DNA of 64,000 nucleotides from Scatophagus argus (taxonomy: Eukaryota > Chordata > Actinopteri > Scatophagidae), in contig NC_058499.1 in NCBI RefSeq assembly GCF_020382885.2, positions 6,681,872 through 6,745,871 on the forward strand, in the 5' to 3' direction. The notes beneath the pieces were generated by a model. That model saw only the letters and a program-made list of their open reading frames with translations, made no database searches and was not told the DNA's origin. Below, one piece after another: positions 14,001 through 26,445 of this stretch; position 1 is the stretch's first letter, and each line of letters begins with the position of its first letter. A program made the position numbers and the translations under genes.

Positions 14001-15819
14001 TTGAGATGCAATTAAGTCGCCTACATTGACTCACAGCAGCAATCACAACAGGACCAATGCTGCCACTAGTTATAAGACAAAGTGTTGTATGAGATCATAT
14101 TCCAAACAGAGAAACTTAAAAACCTCCCGAATGAAACCAACACCAGATGTCAGAGGGAGATATGGAAGTTTTAAAAATGGCTAGATAAGAAGACAGAATA
14201 AAGACAGAAACAGATGGTGATAGCGAAGAGATGAAAAGATGGAAACGGGCGAGAGTGAGCAATCCGACATGACCAGAGCAGCACTAGAAAGACTGGAATG
14301 CTGTGTATGTAAACATACCGAGTCAGTGGGGACTGGAGGCACTGGACACAAACACTTGAGTCAAGAGCAAGAGAAAACCAAACCCAAGCAGTGAATGCAG
14401 TGTTTCCTCCAGACCGACTGCTTTGACCTGAGGACAAGGGACGGGGGAGTCGGCGTCTGTCCGTCTTTGTTTTTAGACGGATTACATTCATAATTTACTC
14501 TTGTTGGGAAGCTTTTATTGCACTTACAGGAACATAACGAGTTGTCCTTACATCCAGCAACTCTACATGTTGTTCCTCTGCTTCTGCTAGCCAATTAAGG
14601 GGGAAAGTTGGGTGATAAAATAAATAGTCTAATTTAAAAAAAAAAAAAAAGTAACTGAATTCTAGTGGTAATTTTCTCAAAACTTTTACCAAAAACCAAG
14701 TGAATATTTCGATTCAGAATGCAGTAGTGTTGGGAGAGGTGGCTGTCACCTTACCAGTCAAGACAGACATAATGAAAGGGTTTGCGCTGTTGAGTCCCTG
14801 CTTTTCAAGTAGTGTCGTAGTAGTGGTACGTGTAGCTAAACAGCCCTACGTCGGCATCGGTGGCAGATCAGGTGCCGGAGTCCGGCTCACATGACCCACT
14901 CTTTGGGGCCATCGCCATGACGATGGCATTCGACACACTATTTGTGAGGTGTCTTGTTCCTGCTAGATGTTTGACTCAGTGATTCCTATTACTGATTAAC
15001 CACATAGGATTTCAGTGAGCAGGGCGGAAATTCCCAGCATTCTGCAGAGACACTGGGACAATGTTGTGCTATGCGTTCAGGTTAGACTTGTTTGCAAGGC
15101 TTGAAAATTTCAAACCAGTTTTGACAACACATATACCTGCAGACACTTTTATTTACCATTGCTACATCGTTAAAAGGGCTTGGAGGGATATAAACGATAG
15201 CATGCATGAGGATGTCTCCATCTCTGTCTGTCCCAAATGGAGACTAAAGAAAAAAGACGTGGCAGGAGAGAAGGTAGAGGCAATCATGTGTCTTTCCAGA
15301 CACAAGAGGGGGGCTGGTGAGGATCATGGAGGCCAGGAAGTCAGACAGGCCAGCGAGTTTGGTAGCTAGCTCCATGCCATGCTTCATTAGCTATTGTCAT
15401 GTCGCTGCATGTCTGGGGCTGCTCATGTCTGTGTGTGTGTTTGTGCACCCTGCGTGTGTCTGTAGCAATGTGGGTCAGACCAGAGAAGATGGAGGAGGCC
15501 ACATAAGCCAGTCGAAGCCACATATACTGTATGAATGTGATAGATGCCATCACCCGTTCTTCCAGCATCAGTTCGGCTCTCTGACCGACAGGACACATTC
15601 CAATACTTCACACAGCCTCCTCTTAGATTTTGCTTTCAGGAGCAGATATGCAGATATGGTTTACGTAATTAGTTGCTTAGTATTTATTTATTTTTTTTTA
15701 CAAGAATACCAAATCTTTTCTGCTTCTACCTTCAAAAATGTGAACATATACTGGTTTTCCACTAGAATACCAAGATGGCAGGGCTACAGCTAACAACTGT
15801 TTCCAAATTTCAATCTACT

Positions 15820-16062
15820 GATTGGTCTACAAAATGTCAAAAAAAAGAAAAAGAAAATAAAAAGCCCAAAGCCACACACTTTGTTTTGTCTTCCTAATAG
15901 ATATGTAAAATACCAAGACAATATGACAGACAAAACAACAAACCCTTAAATTTGAGCTACTGAAAGTAGCAAATTATGGCATTTTGCCTGGAAAAAAAAT
16001 CAAATATCCAAATAGCTGCATTATTTTTCATTCAGTTAACTCAATGGTTAATCAGCTGTTAA
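15820..16062 (-). repeat. percomorph-type interspersed repeat (AATAATCG family)
   Basis: Contains ordered pieces of the same family: CAAAATGTCAAAAAA, AAGCCCAAAG, a TTGTTTTGTCTTCC segment, GGCATTTTGCCTGG and the terminal TTAACTCAATGGTTAATCAG. It is divergent and non-coding. Confidence 0.55.
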
Positions 16063-16210
16063 GCTGTTAGAAGAAGAAAACAAGGGAGACAAGAAGAAGG
16101 CTATATTGACGTATGTGGATGTATCCTGTAACCTACATTTCAACTGGTGTCAGACAGGTGAAAGAAGAGATGAGATGGAAAATTTTAGCTACTGTCGGAC
16201 ATGGCTGGAG

Positions 16211-16213
<3 letters not shown>

Positions 16214-16282
<69 letters not shown>
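16214..16282. repeat. GT microsatellite, 69 bases
   Basis: An uninterrupted GT run, one of the longest in the window. Confidence 0.95.
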
Positions 16283-16283
<1 letters not shown>

Positions 16284-16906
16284 TCCTTCTGACCTCCTGT
16301 GACCTCCACCACCCAAACCCCAGAATATACACTGACGGAAGGTGAGACAGTAAGCATCAAAGGCAATGAGGTGTATCCAACACATCCTGTGTCTGAGCAG
16401 CTTCAAGAGCTACAAGCCAGCTTTGCAACAAAGCCCGTAAACTTGTGACCTTTGGGATTTATATTGTTCAACTTTTGCTTAATCCTTAAAGAAAGTCTCT
16501 TCGAAGGACATAAGCCCTCCACCCAACAGCGTCAGCTATGACCTAAACTGATGAGCCATCACCCCACAGAAACAAGCTTTGAGCTGCTGACACGCAAGAA
16601 GGATGTCAAAACACTCACACATCCTTAAATGCAGAGAGAGAGACAGCGAGAGAGACAGACAGACAAGCTCCTTGTCCTCCATCCATCTCCCTCTCATGCC
16701 TCAAGTGCCAAGTTACACAACAGAGATCGTCTTCCTAATGCAAGTGCTCCAAGAGACATTTGTCACAGTGTCACATCTTTGCTCTTTTCAGGCCCAACTC
16801 CATCCATCCCTCTTGGTTTAACACACTTAAGTTAGCCAGTCCATTCTGCCTTATTGTTGACTAACATGTTACTGCACATCTCAAATGAATCACTCCAGGT
16901 GTCTCG

Positions 16907-16942
<36 letters not shown>

Positions 16943-17234
16943 ATTACGTGGGGGCCAGATGGTGTTGTAGACAGAAATATTGTGCTGATGTATCCCAAAA
17001 CACAGGCCCAACATAGTCCACAAAAAAAACCCAGCAAATAAAAGTGAAAACTGGTCCAAATTCAGTTCATGCTTCTTTATGTGCAACAAACCAGTAACAA
17101 AAACATCTGTACTAGTTAGTTACTCACATTTCCAATAATCAATGTCAAACAAATCATGAAAATTGCCCCTCACAGTCCAGTAACCCTGTGCATTATATTG
17201 ACAGTGATTTAAAATGGAAATGCACCAAATCCTC

Positions 17235-17300
17235 CCATCTGTGAAACTGAAAGCAGCAAATGTTTGGCATTTTTGCTTGAAAAATAATTACAATTTATCA
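17235..17300 (-). repeat. interspersed repeat fragment (AATAATCG family)
   Basis: Contains AAAGCAGCAAATGTTTGGCA followed by TTTTTGCTTGAAAAAT, which is characteristic of the same family. Non-coding. Confidence 0.55.
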
Positions 17301-18728
17301 TCATCATCTGATTCCAGATCTGTTTCATCCAGCTTTGGTACATCTGATACTATCACAAATGCAGGTATTGTATCATTTAAAACACACAGCATTGTACAAA
17401 TATCACAATACTGATACTTTAGACAACCTTAGGAGCCAGCTCACTCCTGGCTCACACCGGATAGGGTTGTCAGGTAAAAAACCCCTCATGATGGGCTCTT
17501 CTGACACCTCGGCTGAGCTAATCCAAGAGAGGACAACCTGAGATGGAGAAAACAGGAAGTTGTATTGCATTGTTGCTGCTGTCATATGAGATGTTGCAGC
17601 CGTTAAAGGGCAACAGTGTGTGTACGAGTGTAGCTCTTTGTTGTTACCTGCCACGCAACAAGGGACTGCTGCATCATTCTTAATTACAGGCAGACGACTG
17701 TGACCCAAACAATGGAAGAAAGAAAAAAAAGACAAAACAACAAACCGAGTGATGAAATCCACAAACCTCACCACACTGAGGCTGGCAGATGATACTCGAT
17801 ATTTATGTGTGTCAGGACTCCCATTTTCCTTGTCTAGATGCCATACATATAATTTAGCATGATTGTTTACATCTATGCCTTTCTTCTGCACGTATCTGTA
17901 TCCGCTGCCACCGCCTGCTCCTTCAAATTAAACCTCGTTTCATGTCCATCCAAAACCGCCAATGTAACGCCTCTCTCCTCTGTGCCCAACTGCCCATGTG
18001 ATAATGCCTGATATTTTTAGTAACCATTTACTTCTGCCTATCTGTGTGCCCACTGTGCTGTGTTGGAGTGTGCCAGTCTGGGGCCTGGCTCTAGGTTGTG
18101 TGAATGGCAGCGGCTCTGCCTGATCCTACTTGGCACGGCATCAGTGGCTACCTGAGTCATCCAGTCTGCCCGCTCCTCACCCTCCAGCAGCCGTCAAATC
18201 GAGCTCTTTCCACATTTGCACACTGAAAGAGGAATGCGGGCTTGGTCCAAAAAGATCTGAATAGATGTGTGGTTCTTATGCATGCAGCGAAGAGGTTTGG
18301 ACACACATCATGACATCGACCGAGTGTCGTGTTTAGATTCACAGCTCAAAACAGAAATGGGAACAAACGACGACAGAGCCTTTATCCTCAAACATGTCTG
18401 AGGTATGGCTGAAGTGACCCCAAGAAATATTTAATATTTAAGAAGTCAGGATCATCTGAGCAAACTTGTAAGTGCTCACTCCAATCTTGTAAACCTCCAT
18501 GGGACAACCTAATTAGGCATAAACACTGGTGGAAGAACTATCCAGATCCTTTGTTTAAGTGAAACTACTAATACCACACTGACAAAATACTCCACTTACA
18601 AGTAAAAGACTTTCATTCAACAATATAAGTAACTAGTAACTAAAGATGTCTAGTGCAGGCCCTTAATCTGTGAAATAACAAGGGTGGGATAAATCTGGAG
18701 TGTCCTGTCAAAACAATTTGAAATGATG

Positions 18729-18729
<1 letters not shown>

Positions 18730-18761
<32 letters not shown>

Positions 18762-18776
18762 TGTGTGTGTGTGTGC
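18730..18776. repeat. GT microsatellite, slightly interrupted
   Basis: A GT run with a single GA interruption and a GC-containing 3' end. Confidence 0.9.
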
Positions 18777-19069
18777 GCATGCTTGCGTCTTTGTCTGTAT
18801 GTATTTTAAATTCGCCACAGTGTGCTATGTAACATAATGCCTTGGGACTTCTCTATTCTTGCTTAAGATCCTTACTGGATGCCTCACAAGATGTAAATCT
18901 TCGATGCGTTGCCCCGACACCCCCCTTACAGCTGGTCAAAATCTGATGAAGCTGCTTGTGTGTGTTCTATAGAAGTTGCAAGGCATTCAGAGGTGCCATT
19001 GTTCAGTGACGCTATGCACCGAGGTGCGTCGTGTGGCGAGCCGTTGTCGTGCATCGCTGCCGAGACGCA

Positions 19070-19097
19070 CTGCTGCTGCTGCTGCTGCTGCTGCTGC
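19070..19097. repeat. (CTG)9 trinucleotide run
   Basis: About nine CTG units on the plus strand (CAG on the srpk2 transcript strand). It lies roughly 0.5 kb beyond the MSVNSEK exon in the transcription direction, in presumed intron. It gives only short poly-Cys or poly-Ser frames, so no coding role is supported. Confidence 0.9.
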
Positions 19098-19598
19098 AGG
19101 CTGTGCTAACGTTGACGGGTGTTGACACTCTTGCTGTGTAAGCTCGGTGCTCCGGTGCCATAAAGAGACAGCATGTGTGTGTTGGTGTGTGTGTGTGCGA
19201 GCATGAGTGTGTTCTTGTTATTGTGGTCGTCAGAGATGCTTCAGAGTGTGCGAATTGCGTTTCAAGATGATGGTGAAGCGTGTGTACTGTATATGCTGTA
19301 TGTGTCTGTGTGTAAGGATGCTCTGTTTCAGCAGCCACTTGTAAATGTTACAGCATGCATGCAACACTGAATCAATGTGTTTTTTTCTTCCTCGCTACAG
19401 TCAGACTGTTGAGACCCAGACAATAGAAGAAACCTTCTTTGGATACGCAAACAAACAGAGAGGGAGAAGACGCACAACATGGAGGTGCTGAAGGAGGTTC
19501 CAGGGAGAGGAAGAATCCAAAATAACAGACAAAAAGAAGGACATGCACACAGACACAAGGGGAAATGACAGACAAGAAGAGAGGGAAGGAGGTATTAC

Positions 19599-19636
19599 CT
19601 TTCAGGGGACGAGGATTTCTCTGAGTTCACGGACAT
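19599..19636 (-). CDS. srpk2: srpk2 alternative first coding exon (MSVNSEK start)
   Basis: On the minus strand an ATG at 19636 opens MSVNSEKSSSPE plus two bases (AG), followed directly by GTAATACC, a good splice donor. This matches the canonical vertebrate SRPK2 N-terminus, which begins MSVNSEKSSSSER. Sequence upstream of the ATG (19637 to about 20.2 kb) is CpG-containing and pyrimidine-rich on the plus strand, so it probably holds a 5'UTR and promoter. SRPK2 phosphorylates Ser-Arg dipeptides of splicing factors in cytoplasm and nucleus. The exon ends in phase 2, the same phase as the other start exon at 38259-38325, so both can splice to one common exon lying outside the window. Only the first 12 residues of this isoform are visible. 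The peptide match and splice site make the call strong despite the short length. Confidence 0.85.
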
Positions 19637-20200
19637 GAGCGGTGCCTGTAAGCCGCTCGCAGGCCGAGGGGACCACAGGAGACGGCGAAATAGAACAGAA
19701 AGCTGCTGTCTCAATCTCTCTCTCTCTTTTCCTTTAGTCTTCTCTCCCTATCCCTCTCTGCTGTGTGTCTGGAGAGGAGAGGGTTAGTGCCTCCCCCACC
19801 TCCTCCTTGTCCTTTTCCCTCCTCCTCCTCCTCCTCTGTCTCTCTTGTCCTCTCGCCCAGAGGAGAAGAAAGGATGGAGGACAAGACTCCGGCAAAGAAT
19901 GAAAAAAGAGCAGCAACTGTGCAGTGCACAATCTGGCTGAATGTGCGTGTGTTTGCCTACGTCAGTGTGTGTGTGTGTGTGTGAGAGCTGATAGCGAGAG
20001 CAGCAATGTCAGTCAGGCGCCCCTCCTCATGCCCCAGCCTCCTACCTTCCTTCCTCCCTCCCTTTCCTTCCTTCCTTCCCCTCTTTCACCTTGCCTCTCT
20101 TTCACTTTCTCTGCTCTCACTGAGGCTCCTTTTTCGTCTTCCTCTTCCCGTTGTCTCCTTCCTCTCTGGTGTCGCTGGTTGAACTGAGTGATGAAAAGAA
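19637..20200 (-). promoter_or_regulatory. srpk2: presumed promoter/5'UTR of the internal srpk2 start
   Basis: This stretch lies immediately upstream of the MSVNSEK exon. It has several CpGs near 19640-19690 and is strongly purine-rich on the transcript strand (GGAGGAGG and GAGA blocks). No TATA box was recognised. Position is the main evidence. Confidence 0.4.
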
Positions 20201-20463
20201 TAACACAAGCTCTCGATCCACAGCGTGTGTGTGTGTGTGTGTGTGTCTGTCTCAGTCTATCTATGTATCCCTCCCTTCCTTCTCTGACTGTCTAGCTGGC
20301 TCTAACAGGCCTTCTGCAGCTCTGCACAACAACAGAGCCCAGAGCGAGCTGGAATGTTCCACTTTCTGCAGAGGCAGAGGGGTGTTGGCTTGTCAGAGCA
20401 ACAGGGAAATTAATGCCTCTCTACTTGAGGTGCACTCTCCTCCCCCGTTGTCCCCTCTGAATT

Positions 20464-20465
<2 letters not shown>

Positions 20466-20497
<32 letters not shown>
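20466..20497. repeat. (TC)16 microsatellite
   Basis: A pure TC run about 150 bases before the long GT run at 20648. Confidence 0.95.
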
Positions 20498-20499
<2 letters not shown>

Positions 20500-20645
20500 T
20501 ATTACGACATCCTGTATCTCTGGGCAACACAGCACAGATCTGCCTTGCTCTCCCCCATCTTCTCCTCTCTATCTGGCATCCCTCCCTTTTCTTTAAACCC
20601 CATTTCCACCTCAGTCTTTTTTGAATGCTGGATACTGTGTGTGTG

Positions 20646-20647
<2 letters not shown>

Positions 20648-20728
<81 letters not shown>
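20648..20728. repeat. GT microsatellite, 81 bases
   Basis: The longest pure dinucleotide run in the window. On the srpk2 transcript strand it is CA. Confidence 0.95.
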
Positions 20729-20729
<1 letters not shown>

Positions 20730-21334
20730 TCATCCATTCCTGCCTCCATCCCTGTCCATCTCTATTTTCTCGCCATCTCTCTGGGCAGATGGGTCTACTT
20801 CTACATGAGTGAACATCTCACAGAGAGGTAGCCAGAGGGTGTTGCCATGATGGGGAGTCTGACCTCAATATTACTGTGTGGGCGTGTAGCTGTATGTGAG
20901 CGCATCTATACATACGTGTGTGTGTGTGAAAATGCACAGCAGGGGTTAAAGGGGTATCCTGAGGTTAATGTGACTGACTAGTCAGCCAGGAGGTGTACAG
21001 GAGAAAGACGTACAGTACAAGCTTCAAGTACAAGTTTCTCTAAAATACTGTCAATAGACAGTTTCTTAATGATGGATTTAAACAGAATAATAGGAGGAGC
21101 TAACGATACGCCAGATATGACAAGGTTTTTATCTACAAGTAGCCATCCTTTAAATATCTCTCTGTTTATGGTTGTTGCAGGTAATGCTGCAATTTAATAA
21201 GCTTTATGGCAATATTAGATTTGCTGGATTTTCCATCAGGGTGATGAATTCGTCTTTTCTCAGGTATTTAATTTGCTGGGTAAACCAAAAACAGACAGTC
21301 TTATCTGATTACAAGCCATTCTTGTCCCATGGCT

Positions 21335-21750
21335 CCATGGATGGCTATGTTGGTCTGTCACATCATCAGCTGGTTCAGCACTTTGGTCTAGACCGAGAAA
21401 TCGCGACAAATTGTGGATGGATAATCCTGAAGTCATTCATATCATCCAGAAAATGAATCCCTCTGGCTTTGATGAGCCGATGACATTTCCTCTAGCACCA
21501 CCATGAGGCTGACATTTTTTAAATTATGTTTTTTAAAAAGTGAAATGTCTCAAGAACTATTTCCATGAGGACACACATTCATATCTGCATGAGAATGAAT
21601 TCTAATTACTTAATATAATCTAGCACCACTGGGTAAAAATTTTAATCTGTAAAATAGTCATGACAAATTACAATCCTTCTAAACCTGCCAAAGGCTAGCA
21701 TGTTAACATTGTTACTGTGAGCAACATTTAGCTCACGAAGCTACTAGCTG
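21335..21750 (+). repeat. percomorph-type interspersed repeat ('CTCTAGCACCACCATGAGG' family)
   Basis: Contains the ordered landmarks TTTGGTCTAGACCGAGAAAT, GGATGGATAATC, TTTCCTCTAGCACCACCATG, GTGAAATGTCTCAAGAACTA and GCTAGCATGTTAACATTGTT. All are recognisable from a repeat frequent in spiny-rayed fish. The 94-codon open frame at its left side is repeat-derived. Confidence 0.65.
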
Positions 21751-23519
21751 AATTCTGCTTTATTTATTTAATCTATACATGGTTTCCTAAAATTCCTAAA
21801 ATTCCTGGACTACATTATAATGCCATTATAACGCCATTTTAAATGAAAGATTTCCCATAAAATACCCTGATGTGAAGAAAAATTTCTAAGTTATTTTGCT
21901 ATTTTTAAATTAAGTTTTGGTTTACATCATTAATTTGTTACAGAATTAAGGTAAGCTCACACCATCATAATACAATTCTACTAAAAATCAATTGCTGTAA
22001 AAAATGCTGAATGATCCCCCTGCCTCATAAGGATGTATTATAGCTACTGATTTTGCACCAGCTGCTGCAGGTTCAGTCTTACTAAAAACGTCTGACATAT
22101 GCATTCATGGTAACAGTGAACACTGTATATCTGAAAGCTACCATATGCATGAGACAGAAAGGAAACAGGAACACAATGATCTCCTTTCTCTCCCGTCTCT
22201 GTACAGTTCCACTTTCCCACATAAAAGGACTACATTAGGCACACATGTCTCTGAGCCAAACTATTGTCCTCATTCTCTGTGGATGTGGGCCAATGGGGGG
22301 TAAAGTACACACTGAGTCTCGGTGCATCCAGACAGCAGGAGGAATACTGAGCTCATATGACAGGAAGCACTTGACTTTTTATTCATTTATTTTATATAAC
22401 CTGGTTTTTTGGGGGTCGAAGGAAAGTCAGGGCGTTTGCATACAAATGCACCAATTCATTGACAAGCATGTTAGTGGGTTGTGTCAGCAAACAAAGGTGA
22501 GAGAAGAGCAAGAGAAAAGTCACCTAAACAGAAAATGATTTCAAATTAGTGTGGAAACAATTGGCCAATAAACCTTTTGCCTGCTTTACTAATTTTTCTA
22601 ATTAATTTTACTAATTAATCCATTAATGGATAGTTTTAGCTGTAAAAAAAACTTCCAAGTGACACTTTCCAACAAAAAATGGAAAAGCTCCTGCACATGA
22701 AGGTTAACAGGCACCTGCCTACACGTAATACGGCCACAGCTCAGGATATTCACAGAGGCTATCAAGTTGCAAATTCAAAGGCTGATTCTCGTTCTATTTT
22801 CAAAAGGAGAAGGCGCAAAAGAAGAATAAGTAATGGTGGAGAGGGAGGGAGATGATGACTCTCATGAGCAGATATATTTTGGGAGACGGTATTGAGGCTG
22901 CCGGGAGCTATCTTTAAGCGGCCTACTTCTCCTCACTGCCTGGTGGATGTTGGGGAGCGAAAAGGGGTTTATGCATGCAAACACACACACAGACACACAC
23001 TTACATATAGACCTGCACACACACACCCAAACACACAGAGGTCCCATTGCAAATTGCTTGTGGACATACAGCACACACACAGACACGTAAGTGAAGCCAC
23101 AGATAGAACTGACAGTTTAGCACAATTACACAGACAAGTAGACACAATGCATACACAATGGTGTGTGTGTGTGGGTGTGTGTGAGACCAGGAAGATGCTG
23201 CTGCTCTAACAGTGACGGGGCTCTTTGTGTCAGCAGCCTTGTTGTTACGTCGGCAGAGAAAACACTGCCCCCAAGAGGAGCAACACACACAAGCATACAC
23301 AAATTCATACACACAAAGCGGCTGATCTTAAAGTGTGTGTGTGTGTGTGTGTGACAGACTGTGTGCGTCTATTTAGGGTGGTCATTGTACAGATTGACTG
23401 ACATACTGTTTGCCTCAGGTCTGCCTTCAAGCAGCACATTTTCTTTGCTGCACACTTCCATATGGAGCACACTCGCCTATGGGACTCCGTGACAGAGCCT
23501 GTGGATACATGATGTAAAC

Positions 23520-23521
<2 letters not shown>

Positions 23522-23560
<39 letters not shown>
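23522..23560. repeat. (AC)n microsatellite, 39 bases
   Basis: A pure AC run within the srpk2 intron. Confidence 0.95.
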
Positions 23561-23562
<2 letters not shown>

Positions 23563-25011
23563 AGGCAACAAAAAGCAAAAGTCATGGAGGTTGTCTTGGC
23601 TCATAATGCTCTTAGCCAAAGGAAATTTACACTGTTCTTATGAGCGTAAAAGCAAAGTACATTTACAGGTCAATAATGTACACACATTCAGATCTGGTAC
23701 TACTATGCATTTCTGTTTTTGAATTTGGCAGCAAATGTCTCATTCTTCACAATGAAATGACCATGACGAGAAAATTTATAATTTGATATCAAGGGGAACA
23801 GTAAAAACAGACTCCTCAGGCTCACGAAAGGTAGAGATGGAAAAGATATGCATTTTCATCTCTCTAAATGGGTGTTCACATCACCGGACAAGTCGAGAAC
23901 GAGGAACATTCACAGTTTAACAACCACTCAAGCAGAATCCAAAGTCTAAATAGACTTCATAAAAACAATAACAAAGACAACTTTTCACCGGTAGCTTTTC
24001 CAAGTGGTAGTTCTGTCACAAAGACAACCAACTCACTTTATGGTTTCCTCAGAGTAGCAACTACCAGCAACACAGAGAAAAAACAAACAAAAAAAAAAAC
24101 AAACAAAGAGTTCATTAACTTATTGAGTTTATGATGGAGACATTAGTAGAAAGTTGCCAGGCTGCCAGCCTGACTGGATCACCAGTCACCAATCAGTCAC
24201 ATAAATGCTGCTGATGTTACTTATAGCCACTGCATTGTTAAAACATTTACTTCATAATGGCACATTAAGCAAAAAGAACTTTTGCTCTATTGCCAGTTTG
24301 AATAACCAGCTTAAAAATGAAAACATCTGGTTTGAGGTTAGTTTGTCTTCATTCCATTTAAAAAAAAACAGTTCGATAAAAGTTAGTGCATACATGTGAA
24401 ATATCGAATGTTAAGTAGTTATCATGGACCAAGTGATAAGATTTGTTCTAAGTGTCACAGCAAGCCATGACAGTGACCCAACCGGCATGATGCCCCAGGG
24501 TCCTGGAACAAGCTCACCTCAGTGCAATACATCCATTAATAATGTTATCAATCACACCTACGCTTTTCCTGCTGTGTCATGTCTCTCTCTCACACACACA
24601 CAGACACACACACACTTAAAAAGTCCTCTTACCAGACATCTGGACCAGTCACTGACTCCTGTCTTGCTCACGATTTTTGCCTTGAACCATTCCAGTCTTT
24701 TCCTCTTACTCATGCCCTGTCACTCTACTTTGTTTCAGTTAAGCGGAAAAAGACATAACCCCTCTCTCTCTCACACACACACACACACAAACGCACACAG
24801 CGCACAGTTACTGGTCAGTGTTGAATGCTCGTAATTCATCCCAACATACACAGGTAAGCAGCTTGCACTTTGAGCACCTCATTACTCTGGGCAAAGCACT
24901 CAATACTCTCGAATGTGTTCAATTTGCAAGTTAAAGCTTGTGTATGTTCGTGTGGGTGAGGGGGAGCATACAAAAACCCAGTGAGATTATGACCCAGCAA
25001 GGTTCGGTGTG

Positions 25012-25013
<2 letters not shown>

Positions 25014-25058
<45 letters not shown>
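25014..25058. repeat. (GT)n microsatellite, 45 bases
   Basis: A pure GT run. A CA run of similar length lies only about 170 bases further on. Confidence 0.95.
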
Positions 25059-25062
<4 letters not shown>

Positions 25063-25229
25063 ACACGTAAGCGAGAGCTCATTAGCTAAGTGTTGTGTGT
25101 TTAATTGATGAATGGGTGACCTCCAGCCTCTCTTCCTGCACTCTGACCTCAGCTGCTTCATCAGGCTGACATGTTTAAATTGATTCTATCACACACGTGG
25201 GTGGACAACACTTAACATCAAGCACCCCC

Positions 25230-25231
<2 letters not shown>

Positions 25232-25280
<49 letters not shown>
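25232..25280. repeat. (AC)n microsatellite, 49 bases
   Basis: A pure AC run. With the GT run at 25014 it forms an inverted pair of complementary tracts. Confidence 0.95.
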
Positions 25281-25282
<2 letters not shown>

Positions 25283-25435
25283 GCAGGACAGGACGGGCAG
25301 CAACACTTCACTGAGATATAAGGTGTTTGTACGATAAGTGTATTGTATTGTGTATTGACCACAGACAAGATCTGGCCTGCTAAAAAATTTCATAAAGACA
25401 TGTTTAGAATTAACTGTTTTAAAGCAGGCATGCAG

Positions 25436-25600
25436 CTAACCGTCATTTTCATTATCATTATTTTGCTCAGTTAATATATCGAAAAACACCGATCACGATT
25501 ACTCAGAGCCTAAAGTCACGTCCTGAAAATATGTTTTTGTCTAACTGCGGTCCAGAGCCAAAAGACAAGCAGCAAACCCTCTGTCATTTCTAAAATAAAT
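25436..25600 (+). repeat. interspersed repeat fragment (AATAATCG family)
   Basis: Pieces such as AACCGTCATTTTCATTATCA, ATATCGAAAAACACCGATCA and AGCCTAAAGTCACGTC follow the order of the family seen elsewhere in the window. Confidence 0.5.
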
Positions 25601-25976
25601 GTCTAAGATGAATTGAGCTTGACAGTTCATAAATTATACTTCAGGGTTGCCTTCGAAGAAGTATTGTGACACGCAATACTATTCTGACTTACTCAACGTC
25701 ACGCGTGACTTCTGCTCTGATCAGTTCAGTGATCTTTGCCCTTGTGGTCACAGACAGGTCTTTCCAACCACCAAGTCAGTCTTTCCAAATATTCATTTTA
25801 AACAAAGAAGAAATAAAAGGGTGAAATGGGATATTTGTCTGCTGACTTGCGCAGAACATGGCATTCATCATATATATGAATGCCATATATATAGACAGAA
25901 TCTGAAAATGACGAGAGCTGAAGTATTCAATCATTTTCAGCATGACACACACACAGGAGGCAGGAGAAGAAGAATG

Positions 25977-26445
25977 CTATATAGACAAAAGTATCCAGTC
26001 ACACCTCTTTATGGGGCTGTTTGCCAACTTTGCGGCAGCAGTTTGGGAAGACCCTTTTCTATTCCAGCATGACTGTGCCCCATTTACAAAGCAAAGCCCA
26101 TAAAGACACAGTTGGATGAGTTTGGTGTGGAAAAACTTGACTGGCCCACACAGAGCCCTGACCTCAACCCCATCCAACACCTTTGGGATGAACTGGAACG
26201 ACGAGTGTGAGCCAGACCTTTTGGTTCAACATCAGTGTCTGACCTCACAAATGGTTTACTGCAAGAATGGGCAAAAATTCCCACAGAAACACTCCAATAC
26301 ACTTTCCAATACACACTTCAACACTTGTGAAAAGCCTTCCCAGAAGAGTGGAGGCTGCTTAAGCTGCAAATCTTTCTATGTATTTGGAATGCGATGCCAT
26401 TAAAGTCCCTGGTTGCGTAAAGGTTAGGTGCTCCAGTACTATCAT
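25977..26445 (+). mobile_element. Tc1/mariner-type element, internally deleted and inactive
   Basis: The left end CTATATAGACAAAAGTATCC is a terminal repeat of a common fish Tc1-like family. It is joined after about 35 bases to the 3' part of the transposase gene. The recognisable coding motif is WPTQSPDLNPIQHLWDELER, the C-terminal portion of the DDE domain. The catalytic Glu normally in NPIE is Gln, a stop follows ERRV, and frameshifts break the remainder. The right end (TTAGGTGCTCCAGTACTATC) resembles a decayed terminal repeat. Most of the transposase, including the first two Asp residues and the DNA-binding domain, is deleted. It can only be a relic or a non-autonomous copy. Confidence 0.8.

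Larger units (their letters stand above)
1..19598 (-). other. srpk2: presumed srpk2 intron downstream of the second alternative start; runs off the left edge
   Basis: This is the stretch following the MSVNSEK exon in the srpk2 transcription direction. I looked on the minus strand for the next shared exons (the proline-rich/acidic segment and the kinase N-lobe with the DYCKGGYHPVKIG-type motif) and found none, so they are expected left of base 1. What it holds: CA/GT microsatellites, a purine-rich tract near 1.4-1.9 kb, a SINE-like repeat at 2.3-2.6 kb, a hAT-like transposase relic at 10.3-10.8 kb, a (CTG)9 run, and interspersed repeat fragments. Open frames here are short, low-complexity or repeat-derived. 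The intron assignment is inference from gene structure and from the very long 5' introns known for vertebrate SRPK2. Confidence 0.65.

Noticed and set aside
18143-18230. Exon-like minus-strand segment ending CTCAG/GTAGCC
   Set aside because: No frame gives a recognisable SRPK2 sequence and no good acceptor precedes it.
25860-25884. Short perfect inverted repeat GGCATTCAT...ATGAATGCC
   Set aside because: A nine-base stem in AT-rich intron next to a transposon relic. No further structure or conservation can be shown.
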